Assembly (NCBI GenBank): GCA_030848705.1
Contig: JAUIZM010000016.1
Location: 3,596,001 to 3,660,000 of the forward strand
Reading direction: 5' to 3'
Length of the DNA: 64,000 nt
DNA from: Heracleum sosnowskyi
Taxonomy: Eukaryota; Streptophyta; Magnoliopsida; Apiales; Apiaceae
Part shown: in pieces, positions 44,443-55,711 of the stretch
How the letters are laid out: every line of letters begins with the position of its first letter
Numbering within the stretch: position 1 is the stretch's first letter
Notes under the pieces: generated by a model
What the model saw: only the letters and a program-made list of their open reading frames with translations
What the model was told of the DNA's origin: nothing
Databases searched by the model: none
Position numbers and translations under genes: made by a program

Positions 44443-44481
44443 GCTGAGCTGGAGGATGTTTTAAGCCTGCAAGCTGAATGA
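44443..44481 (+). pseudogene. Exon-2-like segment, downstream of coiled-coil gene 3
   Basis: Acceptor ATTGGCAG, then AELEDVLSLQAE and TGA, unchanged from the 4282 copy. Confidence 0.45.
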
Positions 44482-44641
44482 AGTTGTTCACCACATTTGA
44501 AATTTTGAAAAGGAAATTATTGCCAGGTTTTAAAAATTCTACTTTGAATGATACTTTCAAAATACATGTTGGTCACCTGGTCATACGAAACTTTAATGAA
44601 AGGGATGTATGGGAATACTAATACATGTATATGTGAGCATC

Positions 44642-44791
44642 ATGGAAGTGGTGTCCGCTGCTGGTGAAGAATCTAGGTCAAAAGATCAGAAGTCGGCCCT
44701 GAAATCTGGGCACATGAGCTTAAAGAATGTTTACAATAAGCTAAAATCATCTAGGTCAAAAGATCAGAAGTCGGCCCATCTGGGCACATGA
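44642..44791 (+). CDS. Short ORF with internal duplication (49 aa)
   Basis: It opens as at 12415 (MEVVSAAGEESRSKDQKSAL). A tandem duplication of about 70 bp then repeats SRSKDQKSA, and the frame stops after HLGT. Length differs in all four copies (17, 20, 37, 49 codons), which argues against selection for a protein. Confidence 0.25.
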   Translation: MEVVSAAGEESRSKDQKSALKSGHMSLKNVYNKLKSSRSKDQKSAHLGT

Positions 44792-45439
44792 GCTTAAAGA
44801 ATGTTTACAATAAGCTAAAATCCTGCTAATGAAACCATGTTCAAAATAACAGCAACTCAAATAAGAACCTTACCATAGTCTGAATGAGATGTGGTTCTTG
44901 TATGAAAAACATGTGTGGACATCTAAAGGAAGGCTGTTTGAGATTTCTAAAATAATTTCTTTATGTTCTTATTCAATTTAAAATTTGGCGCCTAAAGTGC
45001 ATTAAATTCGACCGAATTTGGTTGAATTTAATATGCTAAATTTGAACAAATATTATTGAATTTAATATGATAGATTCTACCGAATATTATCGAATTGAAC
45101 AAACAACAATTTTAAAAAAAAATTATTTAAAATATGCTAACAACTGCAACACTTCTTAAACCGCTGTAAATATGTTGTTTGCCATAGCCTTTACTAATGA
45201 ACCATATCACAGTACTCTTCTTTCTTAGAAGATTACAAAATATGTAACTAATGCATGAGCCCTTTCTCTAAACACAATCTTATGTTAGCAGCTCAAAAAG
45301 AAGGCTAGAAGCCCAAATATGGAATGAAGTCATTTCAGACGAAGTTCAACTGCAGCTTTCATATCATCACGGAAGAACAACTACATGGGACACGAATCAA
45401 CATGTTTGATCGATACAACAGAAGTTGAATATGTTAGTA

Positions 45440-46169
45440 GGGTCATGTTCCTTGTAGAACCATTAACCTTAGAACCCTTAGAACTCTATCTTATTTTTTA
45501 AAATAATATATATTTATTATATGAAGGTCATGGGTAAAGTTGTCCAAAAACACAAAATACATAATTTAGAGCTAATTAATATTTTATTAACGATAATAAT
45601 CATACATCGATATCGATCACAAAATTCTCCTTCATCATCATAAAATTTCCCCAATTATTTTTATCATTTTTTGTGAAAATATTCAAGTTATTGTATAAAC
45701 ACAATATCAGATAACAGTGTTCAGCAGCTGAACATTTAAATACAAGTAAGTTCAGTTGCAGAACTTTAAAATTTATGTGTTTGATTTCAAATTCGATTGC
45801 ATAACTTTTATGTTCAGCGGTAGAACACGAAAGTTATGGTATGAAAATAATATGAATAACATTGTTCAACTGCTGAACATTATAAAAATAATCAAGTTCA
45901 CTTGTAGAATTTTGTGGAAAAAAGTAAGTTCAGTTGTAGAACTTTGAAATCCATATGCATAACTTTTAAAATTAAGCTGCAGAACACTATATTTATACTA
46001 TGAAACAAAATAGGTTCGGCAGTAGAATCTTTTTATTCCAATAATACCCTTATAAGATTTTGTATATAAAAATGAGTTAAATCTGAACAGTTGATCTAGT
46101 AATAATCCAACGGCTTATAACAGTTCTAAAGTTCTTTTTTAGTGATTGGTTCTCTCTTGAGCATAACCC
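45440..46169. mobile_element. Mutator-type MITE (730 bp)
   Basis: It is absent from the otherwise identical site at 13269. The flanks are a perfect 10-bp duplication TATGTTAGTA (45430-45439, 46170-46179). The ends are GGGTCATGTTC and, reversed, GGGTTATGCTC. The interior has no transposase but repeated palindromic GTTCAG-N-GAAC motifs. Confidence 0.88.
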
Positions 46170-46171
46170 TA

Positions 46172-47212
46172 TGTTAGTATGTGTGCCCTAGAGACAATAC
46201 TATAATGTTCTTGGGAAAGACATTTTGATTATTAATAAATATGTTCTATGGATTTTCTTTTAATTTATTTATTATGTCTTTATTAACTGCGATATAAATA
46301 TTAGAATAATAAATGTCCTTGGAATATAAGCATGAGTTCTATATCTCTAAGTATGTGACTTAGAAATTAGATTATATGAATAGTGTTTATAATCCTAAAG
46401 ATTCCTAGTCGAGTATTATTATCTGAGGACAATAATAATGCATTAAGACTAGTATGTTTGTTGATATATGACCACATCTCATTGGTCATTAGTATGGTAA
46501 TACTAAAGTCAAAGACATAAGTGCATGCGAGAAACAACACGGCACTGGATAGACCCAGCGTGTGAATTCTTCATGGTAAATGTTATCTAATGTCATAAGT
46601 AATTCTAACAGTGATAATGGTGTAATGATCCTTAGCCTTGAAATCATTATATTTCTATATGAGAATTAATATACTTTGATTCTACTCAAAGTTACCTTTG
46701 ACCGGGTAATGATAAAGGTGGACATTGGGTATATTATGAATCATATGACAAATATGAATGATAGATATAGGATTTAACCCTCCTATTTTAGGAGTGAGAG
46801 TATTGGCCTCTTGATTGAGTGAGACTACGAAATGCATGGTCATGCTCAAATAGTGATTTGTTTAATAGTCTACTCATTGATCAAGTAAACCAGGGTTAAA
46901 TGACGAAGAGGATGACACAAACCATGCCTCGAGTTTAATCTATAATATAAGGTTAAAATGATTATATTAGATGGAACATTATTCACGAAAGGTTTAATTG
47001 GATCATCAATTATTATTATTACTTGGGTAGCAATGATGTATTACTAGATGTCGCTCATTGTTTATAATTTTATTATTAGATATTAAAATTATTGCCAACG
47101 TAATAATAACCTAAAGGGTCACACACATAGAACATTTTAAATGGAGCTTTATTTAAATTACGAATTTAAATAAATTATTATTATTATATTGAATTATTGA
47201 ATTAATTAAGTG
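46172..47212 (+). mobile_element. Ty1/copia-like LTR fragment, unit 2 copy
   Basis: Copy of 13270-14307 starting TGTTAGTATGTGTGCCC. It overlaps the right target duplication of the MITE. It has a 6-bp expansion (TTGATTGAG) near 46811. Confidence 0.55.
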
Positions 47213-47689
47213 TGATATGGGTTAAAAATAACCCCAAAGACATAATTAATATTGCATTAATTAAACCTAGATGGTCCATAAATAAGGCCCGAAACTCTAA
47301 TTAAATATTAATTTCGTAATTAATATTTGGGCTAGAAGTACAACATGTATTAGGAGACGTCCATTACAGGCTTGTTCTAATACAAGTGGGCTTGTTTCAA
47401 TACAAGTCCGTTATGATATGGAAACAACTCCTACACGGAAGGATCTAGAATTAATCCTTATCCACCGTCAAGGATAAGACTTATCCGTCAAGGAAGTGAT
47501 CATATTTATTCACCGTCAAGGATAAGATTTATCGTTTAAGGAAGTGATAATACTTATCCACCGTCAAGGATAAGATTTATCCTTCAAGGAAATCAATACT
47601 TATCCACTAGGCTTCTAAAAGCCTATATAAAGGGTCTGACCCATCATCTCAGAACTACGTTTTAGACTTCATCCTCGAATAAGGACATA
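47213..47689 (+). mobile_element. gypsy 5' LTR, truncated in R/U5 (unit 2)
   Basis: Starts TGATATGGG as at 14308 and is collinear to AATAAGGACATAC. It then joins the 3' end of the large solo LTR. The joint shares ATAC with both parents. Confidence 0.88.
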
Positions 47690-48226
47690 CCCACATTATT
47701 TCTGGGTTGGATTAAAGGCAGAATTATGCCATACTTTCATTACCTTGCTGAGCTATCGCTCGCTCTTGCTATTATTTTATATATATTATATAGCAGCGAA
47801 GCAGGATGCCAATGGGACGGCACATACCTCGCAAGACGTTTCCATTAAACAGTTTCTAGCAGCGATCTCGAGAGTTGTACGAACCAATTGAATCAGGCTA
47901 CGGCTTTTGGTATTCAACTTATGTATAGACCTGAATGGTATTAGAGGATTGTGAGCATCAGAAGGCTAAGTTGGTAATGTAACAATACTTAGAAATTGTA
48001 TCAGTATCAGATTCAAAAGACATTTGGGTATTGTAATAAAAATTATTTATTCCGCAATTGTTGTAGTGTGTCGTTTCTGAGACTCTAACCTGTGTGTGTG
48101 TGTGAAACATATAATGTGGGGTCATGAGCAGGTGAAATATGAATGGTGTGGGTAATACATGTAAGGCAAGGAGTACATGGATCGTGACTACCCTAAATTC
48201 CGGACCCCGGATTTGGGGCTGTTACA
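47690..48226 (+). mobile_element. 3' remnant of the large solo LTR (unit 2)
   Basis: Collinear with 22485-23022 and ends GGGGCTGTTACA followed by ATGGC and gag, exactly as in unit 1. The solo LTR insertion therefore predates the unit duplication. Confidence 0.88.
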
Positions 48227-49429
48227 ATGGCTCAACGTTGGTACAGTCGTCTCCCTCCTAACTCTATGGGGTCTTTTAAGGAGTTGAGCAAGGCGTTCAT
48301 CAACCAGTTTGTTAGTGAGAGAGTGCATGAGATGAGTTCAGCATCTTTCATGGAAATTCAACAAGGCAAGAATGAATCCTTGAGGGACTACATAAATTGA
48401 TTTACTAGGTAGGCTCTTAAAGTCCCGGATCTGGAAGACAAAGTGGCCATGATAGCCCTGCAACAAGGAACAACTGACGACCACTTTAAAAGGTCTTTGG
48501 CAAATCACCCCCCCTGAAAGCATGTTGAAGCTACAAGACAGGGCTAGAAAGTACATTAAAGCTGATGAAAGCATGAGGAAATATGAACCAAATACTAGGG
48601 GTAATGGAAACGGAATGAAGAGGAAAGAGACTCAAGAGTATGATGCAAGGGACAAGTACCCCAGATCAATAGAGGATTCTGATCCTGCACCAAAGAAGGG
48701 TAATCCCGGACAAAGATTCACGAAGTATACAAGATTTAATGCTCCTAGAAGTCAAATCCTGATGGACATTGAAAAAGATGTTGATCTCCGATGGCCGAAG
48801 CCACTGAGGACTGATATGGAGAAAAGAAACAAGAACCAATTATGTTAGTTCCACAAAGAAGTTGGTCATGACACCGCCGATTGTATATAGCCGAAGGACG
48901 AAATTGAAGTCTTGATCCGAAGGGGAAAACTGGATAAGTTCACCAGGGATGGGAATTGAGGAAACCAAAGAGGAAACTATGACAGAAAGGATAATGATCA
49001 AGATCGTAATCCTAGATCCCGAGGTCCAGTTATCAACATGATATTTGGAGGACCGACAGCGGCTGGCTCTTCCAGGGATTCACGAAAAGCTTATGCTAGA
49101 GAGGTAATAATGACTGTTGTAGGAGAAGCACCGAAGCGGGCCAAAACAGAAGTTGCCATTAGCTTCGATGATTCTGACCTATAAGGGGTAAAATTTCCTC
49201 ATGATGACCCATTGGTCATCACACCTGTGATAGGCAATTCTGAAACCAAGAGAGTTCTGGTTGATAATGGAGCTTATGTGGGTATCTTATTCCACGATGC
49301 TTTCATCAAGATGGGATATACTGACTCACAGTTGACACCCTCAAACATGCCTATTTACGGATTCAATGGAGTCGAATCAAAGGTAGAAGGCACAATCTAG
49401 TTCCGCATGACTATAGGGCAGGGCTCGAA
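48227..49429 (+). pseudogene. gypsy gag 3' part and protease (unit 2)
   Basis: Copy of 23028-24224 with the same frame-shifted C run (48510) and damaged zinc knuckle, plus its own TAA at 49183 just before GVKFPHDDP. Protease signature VLVDNGAYVGILFHD is retained. It ends by joining LTR sequence at GAAGACTTATC. Non-functional. Confidence 0.85.
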
Positions 49430-49588
49430 GACTTATCTGTCAAGGAAGTGATGATATTTATCCACCGTCAAGGATAAGATTTATCGTTTAAGGAAGTGAT
49501 AATACTTATCCACCGTCAAGGATAAGATTTATCCTTCAAGGAAATCAATACTTATCCACTAGGCTTCTAAAAGCCTATATAAAGGGTC
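49430..49588 (+). mobile_element. Truncated gypsy LTR (start of unit 3)
   Basis: Same joint and same end as 24225-24384. Confidence 0.8.
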
Positions 49589-50014
49589 AATACTTATTCA
49601 CCGTCAAGGATAAGACTTATCCTTTAAGAAAGTCAATACTTATCCACCGTCAAGGATAAGACTTATTTCTGTTACTCGGTCTATTTCCTTGAGGGTAATT
49701 CAGTCTTATTCTTTTTGTACGCGTATTATACATATATGTGATACATATACTTTCCCAATTGATTAAACTCCTTTCACTACACTTCCCCCCCTTTCATCAA
49801 TTTCACGCCAATTGAGTTCTCCCGCTGCATTGCTGACAATGGTGTGGTTTCGAAGAGATCCGAATGACAAAGACATTTACAAACCTAAATGAATGTCGCA
49901 GTTATGGAGGTAAGCTCTGTCACTTTAAATTAAATTAGGGTTTGAACCGTTTGTATACGAAATTAGGGTTTTTTTATGGTTATATGTTTTTTGTGTTTAG
50001 GAACTTAGGGTTTT
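49589..50014 (+). other. Leader-like segment with intron, unit 3
   Basis: Third copy. Intron 49910-50000 keeps both splice sites. Confidence 0.5.
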
Positions 50015-51330
50015 GGTATTAGTATTCCCTTACATCCCTTTCATTAAAGTTTCGTGTGAAATTGGCAAGTTGACCAAGTCACCTACATGTATTTTAAAAG
50101 TATCATTCAAAGTCGAATTTTTAAAACCTCGCAATAATTTCCTTTTCAAAATTTCAAATGTGGTGAACAACTTCATTCAGCTTGCACGCTTAAAATTAGG
50201 GGTGGCAAAATCAGACCCGACCCGACAACCCGACGTGAATTCGACCCGAAGAGTACGAATTCGGGTTGGAGTTTTTCGGGTTCGGGTTGATTTTGGGTTG
50301 ACCCAAAACTGACCCAAAAAATTCGGGTCATTTTCGGGTTAATTTCGGGTTACCCAAAACTTACCCGAAATAATATTTATAATATAAAATGAAATATATT
50401 CTGAAAATACCTATATTTTATATTATTTTTGTATTATTTGTTATTTAAATTAATATATATTCTAATTCAATAATATTAAAATTAATTTATATGACCAAAA
50501 TATAATTTATTTATTATTTATAATATATAATTTATATTTATTAAATAAATAATTATTATTTCGGGTTGGGTTCGGGTTACTCATAAATTTTCGCGTTGGG
50601 TTCGGTTGAGTATTCTGACCCATTAAAATTTCGGGTCGGGTTCGGGTTGGGTCAAATTTGTGACCCGAGTCTGTCAACCCGACCTGAACCCGACCCGCAA
50701 CCCGAAATTGCCAGTCCTACTTCAAATATCCTCGAGCTCTATATGTGGACATGTATATTACTGTGATAATAATTGTTTTGCCAATCAAGCGTAAATTATG
50801 AGTCACGACTTAAAATAATTATATTATATATTACGGTAAAGATAATTTGATTTACAACGACAATACAAACATACATTTTATCATCAATATTATAGTACAG
50901 TAATATTCTTTGTATCAGCATTTGTTTTCTCAAACCAATAATTTGCCAATAATTTGGTACAATCTGTGTATCAATTAATTTTTTCTCAAAATTATTTAAT
51001 ATACAACTATTCAATTATAGCATCAAATATATTAAATTAATCTAATAATATTTACATTATTAATTTAAATTTCAAAACAAATTAAACTCAAAGAAATCAC
51101 CATTCAATTTCTATTACTTTTACATATAACAAGTACTATCTTTGAATGATTTACATTGATACTCATAAATTTTGAGCAAGTGTTGACATAAATCTTTACC
51201 TAGCTAAAGTTCCATTAATTCAACATCAAGGTTTGGTTGTTATCGAAAAAAGGGAAAGAAGGGAAAGAAGAAGAAAAGAAATTTACTGCAACTTTGTTTT
51301 CTCTCCAATTGATGCAAACATTTAATTAAT
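50015..51330 (-). repeat. Inverted coiled-coil gene intron/3' region, unit 3
   Basis: Collinear with 24811-26160. Confidence 0.8.
50197..50719. mobile_element. hAT-type MITE, copy 3
   Basis: Same element at the same site, 10 bp shorter (one TACCCGAAAT unit lost). The left duplication is CTTAAAAT and the right is CTTCAAAT. Confidence 0.92.
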
Positions 51331-51480
51331 TAATAAATTTTTTGCTTCAATATTTCTTCAATATGAGGTTTTAATGTTGCTGATGAAATAAAAACACTTA
51401 AATTATGGCAGAATGAGTAAACAAAACTTATGTTATTTCCCCATAAATGAAAATTGGAATTACAACAAATCCAATAGACA

Positions 51481-51738
51481 ATCAAAGTCTTAAGGTTCGC
51501 AGCAGTTTCTTCAAACTCCCTCTTCAAATTGCTGATTTTCTGTTCGATTTCTCTTTTGGTATTTTTCAGAGATGCAATAGCGTCCATCTTCTCACGAAAG
51601 AGGCGTACCGGCCTGCTCATCTATCCTGGCAAGTTCCTCCTCAAGGTTCTCCTCAATTGTGTCCTCCAGCGGTTCCTTCTTCATTGCCCACTTCTGATCT
51701 TTTAAAATAGAGTCTTTACCAGTGGCCTGCTCACCCAC
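51481..51738 (-). pseudogene. Coiled-coil gene, broken minus-strand copy (unit 3)
   Basis: Shares the missing ATG and the CCGG insertion with the unit 2 copy. Near the 3' end it reads GCTGCGAACCTTAAG where all others have GCTGCTTCCTTAAG. This keeps the frame open past the usual TGA and may preserve the older sequence (EETAANLK). Confidence 0.75.
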
Positions 51739-52310
51739 CCAAGTGTTTTAGGTTCACTTGTACGTACCGCCTTTTATAGCCCGTTAAACAAGGGTTTGTA
51801 TAGGATATGCCAATCATAACCCTGGGCCTATGTAAGTACCTTTAGGGCTTTATTTTTACCCAATGGGGTCGAATTTAAAAGTAAGGTTGGGCGAATTCTG
51901 CCATAATATTTTTTTAAAATTACTAAAATGTGTGAAATTTGGGGCCCAAAATGTGTGAAACTATTCTAAACTCTTTAGAACGATTTATTTATTTATTTAT
52001 TTTAAAACCTATTTTAATACTTTTAATTATATAATATTTTTTACATAATTTAACATGCCTATTTTTTTAAACAAATACAATTAATAAAATATTAAAACTT
52101 AAAAAATAAAATAATAATTATTAAAACAATTCGTGCATAGCACGTGTTTTAAATTAGTATTATTAAAGACGGAACATGGTGGTCGGTATAGCTTTTTGAT
52201 ACTTAGTGTTTTTACTTAATTACTGTTACTTATATATAAAATTCCCTCCTTTTTCAAAATAATCACGGACAATTAACTTTTTTCAATTAAAACACATGTT
52301 ACATTTTTCT
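51739..52310. other. Promoter relic and AT-rich stretch with Helitron-like end
   Basis: Copy of 26546-27120. It includes the hairpin CGTGCATAGCACG and AAATTAG|T ending at 52157. Confidence 0.45.
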
Positions 52311-52990
52311 AGTTTTTCTTACTAAAAACCCCTCCTTTTTTCCAAAAATATCACCCACAAACTTTTCCTTATTTATGTTAAAACCTATTTTAATGTTTTC
52401 ATTATTTAAGAAAATTTACCTATTTTAACATGTCTTGCTTATTTTTTTAACAAATACAATTAATAAAATACTAAAACGTATATAATAAAATAACAACTAT
52501 TAAAAACAATTACTATTTTCAACTAAAACATGTTATCTTTTAATATTTTCAACTAAAACATGCCTGCTTATTTTTTTAACAAATACAATTAATAAAATAA
52601 TACAATGTAATTAATATAAAATAACAACTATTAGAAATAATTTGTGCATCGCACGAGTTTTAAGCTAGTAGTAATGTAATTTAATAACAATATAATATAT
52701 TTTCGTACATTAATAATATAATTTATTATAGATTTAGATTAGATTACTATTATTTTTAAAAAAACATAGAATTTTACGTGAAATAAGAGTTTAGGTTATA
52801 ATAACAATATAATATATTTTAGATTAGATAAATATATTTTTTAATTTAAAAACAACATAGAATTAGTTTTTTCTTAAAAAAACATAGAATATTACTTGAA
52901 ATAGGAGTTTAGAGTACAATAATAATATAATCTAGTTTGATTTGATAATTTTTATTATTTGAATTTAAAAACAACATAACATTCTACAAG
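52311..52990. mobile_element. AT-rich insertion with a Helitron-type 3' end
   Basis: This 0.68 kb is absent at the matching site in unit 2 (27122). At 52641-52668 TTTGTGCATCGCACGAGTTTTAAGCTAG is followed by T: hairpin GTGCATCGCAC plus CTAG|T, the standard plant Helitron terminus. A clean 5' TC end was not found, so limits are uncertain. Confidence 0.5.
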
Positions 52991-53822
52991 GAGTTTAGGG
53001 TATAATAATAATATATAATATATAATATATGAGTCGAAAATTGAAACAGCAAAACTGTTGTAACTTTATTCTTTCAAAAAAATTAGATACTAATTTTTAA
53101 ATTTTATGGCTTAAGTGTCGCCATCACAAATAATATTGACATATGTATATATCAGAGAATGACAAAGAAGTAACAAAGATGAAAAGTATTTTTATTATCG
53201 TGTAGAATTGAATATTAATGTTTTAATTGTGTATCTGCAACACGAAAAGTCAAAAAAATAATAAAATAGTTTGTAAGACAAAAAAGTGAAAACTAACAAT
53301 ATAATTTTTAGAAGATTGGTGAAAGTAGAGAATTGGACAAAACAAAAATAATTTAAAAACAACATAAAATTCTACTATGTGATATAAGAGTTTGGGATAT
53401 AATAATTTTATTACATGAAATAGGTATAATATAATTTATTTTAAATCATATAATTATATTTAAAAAAAATAACAAATTAGGGGTGAAACTAAAAAAAAAA
53501 AAATGTTCCAGCGAAATTTAATATAAAAGGGGGTTTGGCTTATTAATAAAGGTTATAGATTTTGTTATGGAAGCCGGTTGTGCTTTGTAAATCTGAAGCA
53601 AGGAATAATATATATTTTATGTACACCAAGAAATGTACAACAAGAACATGAGCAAGGAGATGAATTGCAAATAATTTACCACGCTGTGGATAAGACACGG
53701 CAAGATGCAACCAAAATTTAGGTATAACTTCTTGTCCTCTTTGTATAGTAATGTGTACATTAAATTCAAACAGCAATCCATGTGCTTCCTCGTAAGTCAA
53801 TTAAAGTGTGACACATGACAAT
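52991..53822. other. AT-rich stretch, unit 3 copy of 27123-27936
   Basis: No gene is supported. It ends where unit homology is lost, at ACACATGACAATG. Confidence 0.5.
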
Positions 53823-53939
53823 GTAAATTTGAGTATCTCGGGTTGTTCTTTGTGTGTTTTCTATGGAAATTTGAGTATCTCGAGTTGTTCTTTGTGTGTT
53901 TTCCATGGTTGATGTTGTTTTCTCACAGACGGCGCCAAA
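53823..53939 (-). pseudogene. gypsy primer binding site and gag start, reverse orientation
   Basis: On the minus strand TGGCGCCGTCTGTGAGA (primer binding site, 53922-53938) is followed by an ATG at 53904-53906 and a gag N-terminus MENTQRTTRDTQIS. The 48-bp start is repeated in tandem, and the element is then truncated at 53823. Confidence 0.75.
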
Positions 53940-54679
53940 TGTTATGGAATAAAAACTGTACTTGTAAATTAATTGCTAGGGTTTAGAGAGCTTCGAGCTT
54001 TAATGGTTGTTCTCGTGTTTCGTGACTAAATTGGTCCTCACAAGATGCCTACGTATCTCAATTATTGCTGAGAATCAAGCCAATAAAATGTAGTTATTGG
54101 TGTTGCATGCCCTCGGGGCTATGGTGGTAGGGGCACACCAAGGACGTAGTGACTTGTATGTCCTTATTCGAGGATGAAGTCTAAAACGTTGTAGATGACG
54201 TAAGGAATTGTGTCCAAAACGTAGTTCTGAGATGAGGGGTCAGACCCTTTATATAGGCGTTTAGAAGCCTAGTGGATAAGTATTGATTTCCTCGAAGGAT
54301 AAATCTTATCCTTGATGGTGGATAAGTATTATCAGTTTCTTGAAGGATAAATCTTATCCTTGACACTGGATAAGTATTGTCACTTTCTTAAAGAATTAGT
54401 CTTATCCTTGACGGTGGATAAGGATTAATTCTAGATCCTTCCTTGTAGAAGTTGTTTCCATATCATAATGGACTTGTATTGAAAGAAGCCCACTTGTATT
54501 AGAACAAGCCTGTATTGGACATCTCCTAATACATGTTGTACTTCTAGCCCAAATATTAATTACGAATTTAATATTTAATTAGAGTTTCGGGCCTTATTAA
54601 TGAGCCTTATTTATGTACCAGCTAGGTTTAATTAATGCAATATTAATTATGTCTTTAGGGTTATTTTTAACCCATATCA
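53940..54679 (-). mobile_element. gypsy LTR, reverse orientation
   Basis: TGTTATGGAATAAAAAC..CCCATATCA is the reverse complement of the 14308-14997 LTR family, 740 bp, longer through one extra GGATAAG repeat. Only its own primer binding site side has internal sequence, so it is a 5' LTR with a deleted body. Confidence 0.9.
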
Positions 54680-55062
54680 GTAATTGTTTTTAATAGTTGT
54701 TATTTTATTATTTACGTTTTAATATTTTATTAATTATATTTGTTAAATAAATAAGCAAGACATGTTAAAATAGGTAAATTTTCTTAAATAATTAAAAACA
54801 TAAAAACAGATTTTAACATAAATAAGTAAAAGTTTGCGCGTGATATTTTTGGAAAATGAGGGGTTTTAGTAAGGAAAAATAGGAAAATGTAACATGTGTT
54901 TTAATTGAAAAAAGTTAATTGTCCGTGATTATTTTGAAAAAGGAGGGAATTTTGTTAGAAATAATAGAAAATGTAATTTGTTTTAGTTGAAAAAGATAAT
55001 TCGTTATAAATAGTTAATGTTATTATTTAATAATAGTCTTTTATATATAGTCTTTAATATTA
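54680..55062. repeat. AT-rich segment, inverted copy of 52.24-52.53 kb
   Basis: Its reverse complement matches 52240-52530 (ATCACGGACAATTAAC, AACATGTCTTGCTTATTT). The two copies flank the end of unit 3 and the reverse LTR as inverted repeats. Confidence 0.65.
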
Positions 55063-55711
55063 CTAGTTTAAAAGACGTGTGATGCACGGATTGTTTTAAT
55101 AATTATTATTTTATTTTTTAAGTTTTAATATTTTATTAATTGTATTTGTTTAAAAAAAATAGGCATGTTAAAATATGTAAAAAAATTATATAATTAAAAG
55201 TATTAAAATAGGTTTTAAAATAAATAAGTACGGGTTTATTAGTGATATTTTTCGAGAAGGAGGGGTTTTAGTAACAAATAATAGAAAAAATAACATGTTT
55301 TTGTTTAATATAGAAATTATGTTTTAATATTTTCTTAATTATATTTGTTAAATAAATATGTAGGCAGGTTAAAATATTTAAGTATTTTTAAATATTTAAA
55401 AGCATTAAAATAGGTTTTAAAAAAATAATTAAGGGTTTGTCTCTGATATTATTGGAAAATGAGAGGTTTTAGTAAGAAAAAATAGAAAAAATAACATGTT
55501 TTAGTTAAAAAAAATGTAATTACGCGTGACATTTTTGTGAGGCTAGGAGATTTTGTTCGGAAAATAGAGAAAATAATGTGTTTTAGCTTAAAAAGGTAAT
55601 TGGTTATAAATAGTTAATATTATTATTTAATGATATTTTTTTATAAATAAGTAAGGGTAATTAGGTAAAAACAATTCATGTACCGACCAACCAAACTTTT
55701 AATAGTATAGA
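55063..55711 (-). mobile_element. Non-autonomous Helitron (649 bp)
   Basis: On the minus strand it begins TCTATACTATTAAAAG after an A and ends with hairpin CGTGCATCACACG, then TCTTTTAAACTAG before a T. This is the A|TC...CTRR|T structure of Helitrons with a 3' hairpin about 11 bp from the end. No Rep/helicase is present. Confidence 0.7.

Larger units (their letters stand above)
43733..45429 (+). repeat. Intron-like and 3' region of coiled-coil gene 3
   Basis: Collinear with 11564-13269 but with a deletion near 44978 (direct join to AAAATTTGGCGCC) and the tandem duplication around 44680-44820. Confidence 0.75.
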
